A DNA stretch of 8,080 bases from Magnetovibrio sp. (GTDB lineage: Bacteria > Pseudomonadota > Alphaproteobacteria > Rhodospirillales > Magnetovibrionaceae), in contig JAESUA010000022.1 in the NCBI GenBank assembly GCA_016763255.1, positions 1-8,080 of the forward strand, written 5' to 3'. Positions 1-6,316 of this stretch are shown here, in pieces. Every line of letters starts with the position of its first letter. The first letter of the stretch is position 1. The position numbers were made by a program, and so were the translations under genes. The notes below the pieces were generated by a model. That model saw only the letters and a list, made by a program, of their open reading frames with translations, searched no databases and was not told where the DNA came from.

Positions 1-1351
1 CATCCGGATCCAGGATAACGGGTGTAATCCCGAAGAATGGTAATGTTGCTGAACCAGGCTTCAATTCCGTTGCAGATGGCAATGGCGTAATGAGGATTCC
101 ACCGGTTTCTGTCTGCCACCAGGTATCTACAATCGGACACCGGTTATCACCAACCACCTCGTAATACCAGCGCCAGGCCTCAGGATTGATCGGTTCACCA
201 ACAGAGCCCAATAAACGCAGGGTTGAACGTGATGTTGCCTTTACCGGCTCATCCCCATATTGCATCAGAGCACGAATAGCCGTTGGCGCTGTATAAAATA
301 ACGTGACTTTATGTTTGTCGCATACGTCCCAGAAGCGGGAGACCGTGGGATAATTGGGAACCCCCTCAAACATCAGTGTTGTCGCCCCATTCGCAAGGGG
401 ACCATAGAGAATATAGCTATGACCCGTCACCCAGCCGACATCCGCTGTGCACCAGTAAATATCCCCATCGTGATAGTCAAAAACATATTGATGGGTCATG
501 GATGCATAGACCAGATATCCACCTGTTGTATGCAAGACACCCTTTGGTTTACCTGTGGATCCGGACGTATAGAGAATGAACAGCGGATCTTCCGCTTCCA
601 TTTCCTCAGGTGGACAGTCCTCCGACGCCTCTTCCATTGCTTCGTGATACCAAACGTCACGACCGTCGATCCAATTCACAGGATTTCCAGTCCGCTTAAC
701 GACAATACTGGTTGTGCAATCTGGGCATTTTTCCAGCGCTGCATCCGTGTTGACTTTCAGCGGAATAATTTTCCCGCCGCGAACACCTTCGTCTGCAGTG
801 ATAATGCAATTGGATTCGCAATCCTGAATGCGTCCTGCAAGTGCATCCGGAGAGAAACCACCGAAAACAACTGAATGAACAGCGCCAATGCGGGCGCACG
901 CCTGCATCGCGACGGCAGCCTCGACAATCATCGGCATGTAGATTGTGACACGGTCGCCCTTCTTGATACCCTGAGATTTCAAGACATTGGCAAACTTACA
1001 GACTTCAACATACAATTCCCGATAGGTAAGAGTTTTATCGTCTGTAGGCTCATCACCTTCCCAGATGATCGCTGCCTGATCGCCTCTACTCGCCAAATGA
1101 CGATCCAGGCAATTCGCGCTGACATTCAAAGTACCGTCATAAAACCAACGAATATGAAGATCTTCTTCTGCAAATGAAACGTCTTTTACTTTTGTATAGG
1201 GTTTAATCCAGTCAATACGTTTCCCATGCTCGCCCCAAAAGGTTTCCGGGTCATCGATTGAGGCTTTGTACATTTCCTCATATTTTGCATTGTCTACCCA
1301 AGCGGACTTTGCCATTTCATCTGAAACAGGATAGATTTTATTGATGGACAT
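1..1351 (-). CDS. acs: Acetyl-CoA synthetase (AMP-forming), N-terminal part, runs off left edge
   Basis: Makes acetyl-CoA from acetate, ATP and CoA through an acetyl-adenylate; a cytoplasmic enzyme of the ANL superfamily. The reverse-strand frame is open from an ATG at 1351 to the window edge and gives residues 1-450 of a protein that is usually about 650 long, so roughly the last 200 residues, including the C-terminal lid with the regulatory acetylated lysine, lie outside. Visible motifs: the N-terminal ACAS_N region (start [15 protein letters not shown]), the CoA-contacting RGGK segment, the P-loop [11 protein letters not shown] at residues 261-271, and TWWQTETGG starting at residue 410. 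The second Trp of that motif (residue 412) matches the Trp that restricts the acyl pocket to acetate in characterised Acs, so acetate is the likely substrate. An AGGGA about ten bases before the ATG can serve as ribosome binding site. It has its own upstream spacer with a promoter-like sequence, so it is probably not part of the transporter operon. Confidence 0.97.
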   Translation of the reverse strand, partial: MSINKIYPVSDEMAKSAWVDNAKYEEMYKASIDDPETFWGEHGKRIDWIKPYTKVKDVSFAEEDLHIRWFYDGTLNVSANCLDRHLASRGDQAAIIWEGDEPTDDKTLTYRELYVEVCKFANVLKSQGIKKGDRVTIYMPMIVEAAVAMQACARIGAVHSVVFGGFSPDALAGRIQDCESNCIITADEGVRGGKIIPLKVNTDAALEKCPDCTTSIVVKRTGNPVNWIDGRDVWYHEAMEEASEDCPPEEMEAEDPLFILYTSGSTGKPKGVLHTTGGYLVYASMTHQYVFDYHDGDIYWCTADVGWVTGHSYILYGPLANGATTLMFEGVPNYPTVSRFWDVCDKHKVTLFYTAPTAIRALMQYGDEPVKATSRSTLRLLGSVGEPINPEAWRWYYEVVGDNRCPIVDTWWQTETGGILITPLPSATELKPGSATLPFFGITPVILDPD

Positions 1352-1423
1352 TTCCCGGATTCCCTATACATGCAGCCGTCTCACTTATCTGCGCCGCACC
1401 AAATAATGTTATTGCTAAGTGTC

Positions 1424-1452
1424 ATTCCAACCAATTCACATCGGTTTGTCAA
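1424..1452 (-). promoter_or_regulatory. Predicted sigma70-type promoter for acs
   Basis: Read on the minus strand there is a perfect -35 hexamer TTGACA (1452-1447), a 17-base spacer and a -10-like TGGAAT (1429-1424, four of six bases matching TATAAT). It sits in the 162-base gap between the livF stop and the acs start and would give a leader of roughly 65 bases. Position, orientation and ideal spacing support it; the -10 is imperfect and no operator was recognised. Confidence 0.5.
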
Positions 1453-1480
1453 ACTTTGCAAAACAATAAAATGATTTCAC

Positions 1481-1493
1481 GGCCTTAATGGCC
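1481..1493 (-). terminator. Weak hairpin after livF, possible terminator
   Basis: GGCC-ATTAA-GGCC on the minus strand, about 20 bases beyond the livF stop codon, can form a four-pair stem with a five-base loop. The bases that follow are AT-rich but there is no uninterrupted U-run directly after the stem, so intrinsic termination here would be inefficient. It is the only hairpin seen at the end of the transporter operon. Confidence 0.22.
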
Positions 1494-1513
1494 CCTAAAT
1501 TATAAAAGCTCCG

Positions 1514-2221
1514 CTAAATCGCCAGATATTCATGCCTGAGTTCTTTATCTTCCAGAACTTCTTTTGCTGTTCCGCGAAAAGCAATTTTTCCCATATCCAG
1601 TATCAGGGCCTTATCGGCCAGCTGCAGGGCAGCAACCGCATTTTGTTCGACAATAATTGTGGTAATTCCCAATTTACGAATTTCCATTAAGATACGCTCG
1701 ATTTCATGAACGATTACAGGCGCCAATCCTTCATAAGGCTCATCCAGAATCAACAGTTTAACATCTCGTGCCAAGGCACGCGCAACCGCCAACATCTGTT
1801 GCTCACCGCCAGACATGGTTTCGGCAACTTGATCCAAACGTTCTTTCAAACGTGGAAAGGTCACAGAAATGCGTTCGATGACTTCATTTTCTTGGTTTTT
1901 TTTGTCCGAAGCAAGCAGCCCCAAACGAAGATTTTCACGCACCGTCAACCCGGCCACGATGCGCCGATCTTCGGGCACGAACGCCAAACCGTGACGAAAC
2001 CGGGTGTGCGTCGGTTCCATCAACATGTCGTCACCGCCGTTAAAGCAAACCGATCCTTTGCGCTTGTCAATCAAGCCCATGACGGAACGCAAGGTGGTGG
2101 TTTTGCCCGCACCGTTACGCCCGATAATCGAAACGATTTCACCTTTGTTCACATGCAGCGATACGCCCTGGATGATGTGACTGCGGTCGTACCAGGCGTT
2201 GAGGTTTTCAATTTTCAGCAT
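1514..2221 (-). CDS. livF: Branched-chain amino acid-type (HAAT) ABC transporter ATP-binding protein LivF
   Basis: One of two cytoplasmic ATPases that drive the LivHM permease. It is 235 residues, the usual LivF length. Motifs in order: Walker A GRNGAGKT (34-41), VPEDR at 82-86 in the Q-loop region (Glu in place of Gln, as commonly seen in LivF), ABC signature MSGGEQQ (136-142), Walker B LLILDEP (156-162), and VEQN (191-194), where LivF proteins usually carry Gln at the H-switch. The start ATG at 2221 shares one base with the livG stop (TGATG), and an AGGA lies eight bases upstream inside livG, so translation is coupled. Codons 107-109 contain a run of eight A bases (1903-1896). The part after about 1900 is more AT-rich than the rest of the operon. 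The Liv name denotes the family; the substrate may not be a branched-chain amino acid. Confidence 0.95.
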   Translation of the reverse strand: MLKIENLNAWYDRSHIIQGVSLHVNKGEIVSIIGRNGAGKTTTLRSVMGLIDKRKGSVCFNGGDDMLMEPTHTRFRHGLAFVPEDRRIVAGLTVRENLRLGLLASDKKNQENEVIERISVTFPRLKERLDQVAETMSGGEQQMLAVARALARDVKLLILDEPYEGLAPVIVHEIERILMEIRKLGITTIIVEQNAVAALQLADKALILDMGKIAFRGTAKEVLEDKELRHEYLAI

Positions 2222-2988
2222 CAGTGATTTCCTTGCCCCAAATAGACCCTGCGCACTTCATCGTTGTTGCGAATGTCATCGGGCGTGCCTTCGGCCAAAA
2301 ACTCGCCATGATGTAAAACGATCAGACGATTGCAAATGCCCATCACCAATTTCATCTTATGTTCGACCAAGATCACCGTGCGCTCACTGGCCAGTTGGGT
2401 GATCAAGTCCATCATCACAACGGTTTCTTCGGGGCTCATCCCCGCAGTAGGCTCATCCAGCAGCAACAGCCGTGGATCACAAGCAAGGGCCATGGCAATT
2501 TCCAAGGACCGTTGCTCGCCGTGGGCCAAGTTTGCCGCCAAGCGATGGTGGTGGTCGGTCAAGCCAACCATATCCAACAGCTGCGCGGCTTGCTCCTGCA
2601 TCGCCTTCAGGCCACTGCGCGGCGACCAGATATCATACCGGCAACTCAGGGCCTGGATCGCAATCCGCACGTTTTCTTGAGCACTCAACTGGGGAAACAC
2701 ATTGGTGATCTGGAACGATTTGGCGATGCCCAAACGGGCGAACTTATGCTGCGGCGTGCCGGTGATGTCGGCCCCTTCATAGATAACCTTACCCTCGCTG
2801 GGAGGAAAGGCCCCCGACAAAACGTTGAACAAGGTGCCCTTGCCCGCACCGTTGGGGCCGATGATGGCGGTCAACTGGCCTTTGGGAAAACTCACCGAGA
2901 CATCTGAGAGGGCTGTAAAGCCGCCATAGCGCATGGTGACATGCTCGGCGCGCAAAAAATCAGATGCGCTTGCGGATATAGAGTTCAT
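2221..2988 (-). CDS. livG: Branched-chain amino acid-type (HAAT) ABC transporter ATP-binding protein LivG
   Basis: Second ATPase of the transporter, 255 residues from the ATG at 2988. An upstream in-frame ATG at 3078 would add 30 residues but would overlap livM by 94 bases. The 2988 start gives the common ATGA four-base overlap with the livM stop and a normal LivG N-terminus, so I chose it. Motifs: Walker A GPNGAGKG (44-51), Q-loop SFQ with Gln93, signature LAHGEQR (154-160), Walker B LLLLDEP (174-180), H-switch VEH with His210, and a LivG-type C-terminal section ending near RRVYLG. The odd point is residue 51: the position after the Walker A lysine, normally Thr or Ser and a ligand of Mg2+, is Gly (codon 2838-2836, GGC), followed by Thr52. 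The remaining motifs are intact, so the gene is probably functional. Confidence 0.94.
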   Translation of the reverse strand: MNSISASASDFLRAEHVTMRYGGFTALSDVSVSFPKGQLTAIIGPNGAGKGTLFNVLSGAFPPSEGKVIYEGADITGTPQHKFARLGIAKSFQITNVFPQLSAQENVRIAIQALSCRYDIWSPRSGLKAMQEQAAQLLDMVGLTDHHHRLAANLAHGEQRSLEIAMALACDPRLLLLDEPTAGMSPEETVVMMDLITQLASERTVILVEHKMKLVMGICNRLIVLHHGEFLAEGTPDDIRNNDEVRRVYLGQGNH

Positions 2989-3980
2989 CGTGAGACCCAG
3001 TGCAAAATTGAACCCCAAATGCCCTTGGGAAAGAACAAGACGAAGATCATGAAGGTGATGCCCAAAAACAGTTGCCAATGGATGGTGATCAAGGTGATCA
3101 CGTCTTCCAACAGCAAGAACGCCATCGCCCCGACAAACGGGCCAAAGAACGTGCCCATGCCACCCAATAGCGCCATCATCACCGCTTGTCCGGATAAATG
3201 ATAATGCAGGGATTCAATCGGCACCACGGACAGGTGAATGGCATTGAGGGCACCGGCCAAACCACAAAACAAACCTGAAATCACAAACGTGATCCACTTG
3301 GTTAGCTGAACGTTGTAGCCACAAGCACGGGCGCGGTTTTCGTTTTCGCGAATGGCTTCAAGAACCGCACCAAAAGGCGATGCCAAGATGCGTGAAAAGA
3401 TAAAAACTGCCAGGGCCACAAAGGTAAACATGAAGTAGTACTTGGCCGTGGGGTCTAACAAATTAAAGCTCACCACGCCCAAATCAATTTCGCCGATGGT
3501 GACACCGGTCAAACCGTCTTCACCGCCGGACCAATCGCTCATTTGATAAATCAGGTAATAGACGCATTGGGCCAAGGCTAAGGTCACCATGGCAAAATAA
3601 ATACCCCGTGAACGGATCGCCATCGCGCCCATGATCATCGCGGTTATGCCGGCCACGACCACACCCAGGCCAATCGCCACCGGCCACGGTGCACCGAAGT
3701 GCACAATGGCGATTCCGGTGCCGTATGAACCCATGCCAAAGAACGCGGCATGGCCAAATGAGAGCACCCCCATATAGCCAAACACCATATTGAAGCCGAG
3801 GGCAAACAAGCCATAAATCAGAATATTCACCGCCAATGCCTCGTAAGGCATAATGAACGGGAAGACCGACATGAAGGCCAATACCGCAATCACCCGGTGG
3901 CGCGCAACCAACTTCACCAAATCCGAAAGACGCCGTCCGGAAACCTGCATTTCCCCGGTGTTCATTGGAATTTCACTCAT
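2985..3980 (-). CDS. livM: Branched-chain amino acid-type ABC transporter permease LivM
   Basis: Inner-membrane permease of 331 residues, paired with LivH. After a polar N-terminal stretch of about 28 residues come several hydrophobic segments (about 29-44, 48-66, 100-120, 126-145, 181-199, 229-248, 264-291 and 301-317). Family hallmarks are GYMGVLSFGHAAFFGMGSY (68-86), the cytoplasmic coupling-loop region AIRENENRARACGYN (209-223) that contacts the ATPases, and GGMGTFFGP (273-281). The start at 3980 overlaps the livH stop by four bases (ATGA) and has AAGGGG eight bases upstream, so I prefer it over the in-frame ATGs at residues 6 and 11. The stop overlaps the livG start by four bases. Length and motifs are normal for the family. 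Confidence 0.95.
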   Translation of the reverse strand: MSEIPMNTGEMQVSGRRLSDLVKLVARHRVIAVLAFMSVFPFIMPYEALAVNILIYGLFALGFNMVFGYMGVLSFGHAAFFGMGSYGTGIAIVHFGAPWPVAIGLGVVVAGITAMIMGAMAIRSRGIYFAMVTLALAQCVYYLIYQMSDWSGGEDGLTGVTIGEIDLGVVSFNLLDPTAKYYFMFTFVALAVFIFSRILASPFGAVLEAIRENENRARACGYNVQLTKWITFVISGLFCGLAGALNAIHLSVVPIESLHYHLSGQAVMMALLGGMGTFFGPFVGAMAFLLLEDVITLITIHWQLFLGITFMIFVLFFPKGIWGSILHWVSR

Positions 3981-4861
3981 CCCATCAGCCCCTTCTTACC
4001 GAACAGGCCCTGCGGACGCACCAGTAAAACCGCGGCCATCAACGCAAACATGGACAGATCCGTGAGGCTGGGCCAAAACAGCGATGTCATCGACACCACC
4101 ACACCGACCAACAGCCCGGCAACCACCGCGCCAACCAGCGACCCCATGCCGCCCACCACGGTGACGACGAAGGCCTCGACTAAAACCGTGGAGCCCATAT
4201 CCGGGATCACACTGCGCATCGGCGCGGATAAAACCCCTGCCAGCCCGGCGACACCGGTGCCGATGGCAAAGACAATCAACCACACCTTGGAAATATCGAT
4301 GCCCAGCACCCGCACGATTTCGGGATCACGCGCACCGGCCCGGATCACCAAGCCATAGGATGTTTTTTCGATAAACAGCCACAGCACCATGACCAACACC
4401 GTGGTGATGCCGATCAAGAACAAACGATACAGCGGGAAAAACCCAAAGCCCAAATCGACCGCGCCGCGCAATTCTTTGGGGGTATCAAACGGCACCCCTT
4501 CGAGACCGTAAACGATGCGCACGACTTCGACCAAAGCCATGCCAAGTCCGAACGTTAAAAGCAGCGGATAATCAATTCCTCGGCCATACAGCGGGCGCAC
4601 CAGATAGCGCTCCACCACCACACCCATTGAACCGACCACAACTGGCACCGCGGCCAGGGTAAACCAGAAATTCCCGGTCAACCCCAAGACAAACACGCCA
4701 ACATATGCGCCCACCATATAAAACGCACCGTGGGCAAAGTTCACCACAGTCAGCAAGCCGAAGATCAAAGACAGACCCACGGCCAACAAAACAAACACAG
4801 AGCCCAAGGCTAGGCCCGTGAACAACTGCAAGGCAAACAAATTTAAGGTAATGCCATCCAT
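3977..4861 (-). CDS. livH: Branched-chain amino acid-type ABC transporter permease LivH
   Basis: Inner-membrane permease of 294 residues, the usual LivH length, forming the translocation path with LivM. It is strongly hydrophobic, with segments at about 10-36, 42-62, 66-83, 98-118, 142-163, 192-212, 226-260 and 268-282. The motif GLLTVVNFAHGAFYMVGAY (35-53) and the loop RAGARDPEIVRVLGID (174-189) are characteristic, as is GGMGSLVGAV (237-246). The ATG at 4861 has a GGAAG ribosome binding site six bases upstream. It is the first gene of the tightly overlapping livHMGF block and follows the binding-protein gene after a 119-base spacer with a hairpin. Confidence 0.95.
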   Translation of the reverse strand: MDGITLNLFALQLFTGLALGSVFVLLAVGLSLIFGLLTVVNFAHGAFYMVGAYVGVFVLGLTGNFWFTLAAVPVVVGSMGVVVERYLVRPLYGRGIDYPLLLTFGLGMALVEVVRIVYGLEGVPFDTPKELRGAVDLGFGFFPLYRLFLIGITTVLVMVLWLFIEKTSYGLVIRAGARDPEIVRVLGIDISKVWLIVFAIGTGVAGLAGVLSAPMRSVIPDMGSTVLVEAFVVTVVGGMGSLVGAVVAGLLVGVVVSMTSLFWPSLTDLSMFALMAAVLLVRPQGLFGKKGLMG

Positions 4862-4867
4862 TGGCTT

Positions 4868-4872
4868 CTTCC
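4868..4872 (-). promoter_or_regulatory. Ribosome binding site of livH
   Basis: GGAAG on the minus strand, six bases before the livH ATG. It supports independent translation initiation at the first gene of the livHMGF block, which is otherwise translationally coupled by overlaps. Confidence 0.6.
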
Positions 4873-4919
4873 AAACTCGGCCATTAACGATAAGATTAAA
4901 TTTTAGAGAAACATAACTT

Positions 4920-4971
4920 TAGATCACCGGCCCCACCGGTCACGGAGGACACAAAGCAGGGCCGGTCTCTA
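4920..4971 (-). promoter_or_regulatory. Large hairpin between binding-protein gene and livH (attenuator or mRNA-stabilising structure)
   Basis: The arms ACCGGCCC (4926-4933) and GGGCCGGT (4959-4966) are perfectly complementary, and just outside them TAGA (4920-4923) pairs with TCTA (4968-4971) across a small internal loop, for 12 pairs in total. It begins ten bases past the stop of the binding-protein gene. A shorter hairpin, ACCGG (4926-4930) with CCGGT (4936-4940), uses one of the same arms and so excludes the long one. No U-run follows immediately, so it looks less like a full terminator than like the intercistronic structures that protect binding-protein mRNA and lower permease expression. 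That role is inferred from position and from other binding-protein operons. Confidence 0.6.
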
Positions 4972-4980
4972 ATAGCTGTG

Positions 4981-6246
4981 TTAGCCGAAGCCGAGATCGC
5001 TACAGCTGCGCAACACACCTTCGTTGGCTTTATCGACGCCGACCAGGTCAAATACGTCGTATTCGTTGGCCATCTTCGCTTCAGACTTGGACTCGATGAT
5101 GTAAACCGACTGCACCGACTGGTGATCGCATTTGCGATAGTATTGCTCACCCTTGTACATGTCGTACTTAAGGTTTTCCATCGCCGTAATCACGGCATCG
5201 GTTTCGGTTGTGCCCGCGGCCGTGACGGCTTTCAGCAACCCGCCGACGCCGGAATAACCGTATGCGCCATAATCGGACGGCGGCTTGCCGTTGTTGGCTT
5301 TACGATAGCTGTCGGTAAAGGTTTTCGCCGACGCAATGGTGTCTTCGAGACCCCAGTAGAAGTTGGTGCCACCGATGACGCCGTCATAGGCTTCTGCACC
5401 GCCCGCACGACGTTGGTTGTACAACAGTGCCGGAGCAACCATCTGCATCTGCTCTTTCATGCCGAAGTTGGTCGACTGTTTGAGCGAGTTCATCTGGTCA
5501 TAACCGAAGTTACACAGGCACAAAACGTCTGGACGGGCAGCCTGGATGCGCGGCAAGAAGGTTGAGAAATCCTTGGTCGCCAACGGGTGTTGGACCTCAG
5601 CCACCACTTCGATGCCAAAGGCTTCACCGGCGGCCTTAAAGCCACGGGCCATTTCATGGCCATAGGCGTAATCGGCAATCAAGAACGCAACGCGTTTGCC
5701 CTTTTTCGGGAACACATAACGTCCGACAGCGCCCGCGGTCATATGCGGGTTCATGGCTTCATGGAATGTATACTTGGAAAAATGCTTGGCTTCGTTGATC
5801 GCATCAGATTGTGAAATGGAGACGTAGATTTTGCCACGTTCCTTGGCCACACTGTTGACCGCCAACTGCACCGACGCCGAAAGTGAACCGGCGATGAAAT
5901 CAGCACCGTCTTTTTCAATCAGTTCCAGGGTACGGGTGGCGGCTTCGCCGGATTTCAATTTATCATCGCGAACCAACAATTTCGCCATACGCCCATTGAG
6001 ACCACCGGCGGCGTTAAATTCATCCACCGCCATCTGTGCACAGGCGGCCTGCTCTTTGGCTTCGGAACCGTACGGCCCGGTCAATGGAACCGGAAAACCG
6101 ATCTTGATCGATGTTTCGGCAGCCTGGGCAATGTTAAATAGGAACGGACCGGTTGCAGCCAATGCACCACCGGCGGCAACACCTTTCAATAGACTACGAC
6201 GGCTCACACCTTTTGATACCGTTTTGTTCTTTGTGTCTTCACTCAT
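4981..6246 (-). CDS. Tat-exported ABC transporter substrate-binding protein (Peripla_BP_6 / LivK type)
   Basis: Periplasmic solute receptor that delivers ligand to LivHMGF. It is 421 residues from the ATG at 6246. A longer frame could start at 6264, but AGGAGG lies five bases before the 6246 ATG and would fall inside the first codons of the longer version, so the shorter start is much better supported. The N-terminus carries a twin-arginine signal: polar region, SRRSLLKG with Arg16-Arg17, an Ala/Gly-rich hydrophobic core, and a likely cleavage site after AQA near residue 42. The mature part starts IKIGFPVPLTGPYG, typical of leucine/amide-type receptors, then the two-lobe domain (VDEFNAAGGLNG 74-85, DYAYGHEMARGF 192-203). 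A late segment RKCDHQSVQSVY (371-382) and C-terminal Cys415 are notable; five cysteines are visible in the mature protein. Ligand unknown. Adjacency to a molybdenum hydroxylase suggests an aromatic, heterocyclic or other oxidisable compound rather than leucine. Confidence 0.9.
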   Translation of the reverse strand: MSEDTKNKTVSKGVSRRSLLKGVAAGGALAATGPFLFNIAQAAETSIKIGFPVPLTGPYGSEAKEQAACAQMAVDEFNAAGGLNGRMAKLLVRDDKLKSGEAATRTLELIEKDGADFIAGSLSASVQLAVNSVAKERGKIYVSISQSDAINEAKHFSKYTFHEAMNPHMTAGAVGRYVFPKKGKRVAFLIADYAYGHEMARGFKAAGEAFGIEVVAEVQHPLATKDFSTFLPRIQAARPDVLCLCNFGYDQMNSLKQSTNFGMKEQMQMVAPALLYNQRRAGGAEAYDGVIGGTNFYWGLEDTIASAKTFTDSYRKANNGKPPSDYGAYGYSGVGGLLKAVTAAGTTETDAVITAMENLKYDMYKGEQYYRKCDHQSVQSVYIIESKSEAKMANEYDVFDLVGVDKANEGVLRSCSDLGFG

Positions 6247-6251
6247 TTTAG

Positions 6252-6257
6252 CCTCCT
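6252..6257 (-). promoter_or_regulatory. Strong ribosome binding site deciding the binding-protein start
   Basis: A perfect AGGAGG on the minus strand with five bases (CTAAA) before the ATG at 6246. It decides between that ATG and the in-frame ATG at 6264, and fits the high expression usual for a periplasmic receptor. Confidence 0.8.
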
Positions 6258-6270
6258 CAGACATGAGATA

Positions 6271-6299
6271 CCTTAAGGCATCTACTTTCGTTTAAAACG
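6271..6299. repeat. Two adjacent short palindromes in the gap upstream of the binding-protein gene
   Basis: CCTTAAGG (6271-6278) is a perfect eight-base palindrome, and CGTTTAAAACG (6289-6299) is an eleven-base inverted repeat around a central A. Both lie in the 70-base gap between the molybdenum enzyme gene and the binding-protein gene, where an operator or processing site would be expected. Their role is unknown and AT-rich palindromes of this size can occur by chance. Confidence 0.35.
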
Positions 6300-6301
6300 T
6301 G

Positions 6302-6316
6302 TCCGGTTGATCCGGA
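6302..6316 (-). terminator. Short hairpin directly after the molybdenum enzyme stop codon
   Basis: TCCGG-ATCAA-CCGGA follows the TGA stop with no gap and forms a five-pair stem with a five-base loop. CACG and then TTTT follow, four bases after the stem. The stem is short and the U-run brief and displaced, so it would be at best a partial terminator; read-through into the binding-protein gene remains likely. Confidence 0.35.

Noticed and set aside
311..874. Plus-strand open frame of 187 codons within acs
   Set aside because: It lies antisense to a clearly conserved Acs frame, has no recognisable domain and no convincing ribosome binding site.
2359..2907. Plus-strand open frame of 182 codons opposite livG
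   Set aside because: It is antisense to the Walker and signature motifs of LivG with no independent support.
4896..4980. Hairpin after the receptor gene as a full intrinsic terminator
   Set aside because: The stem is strong but no U-run follows directly, and the livHMGF genes downstream need transcription with no clear promoter of their own seen.
4978..5565. Plus-strand open frame of 195 codons opposite the receptor gene
   Set aside because: It is the antisense of conserved Peripla_BP_6 sequence and shows no family features of its own.
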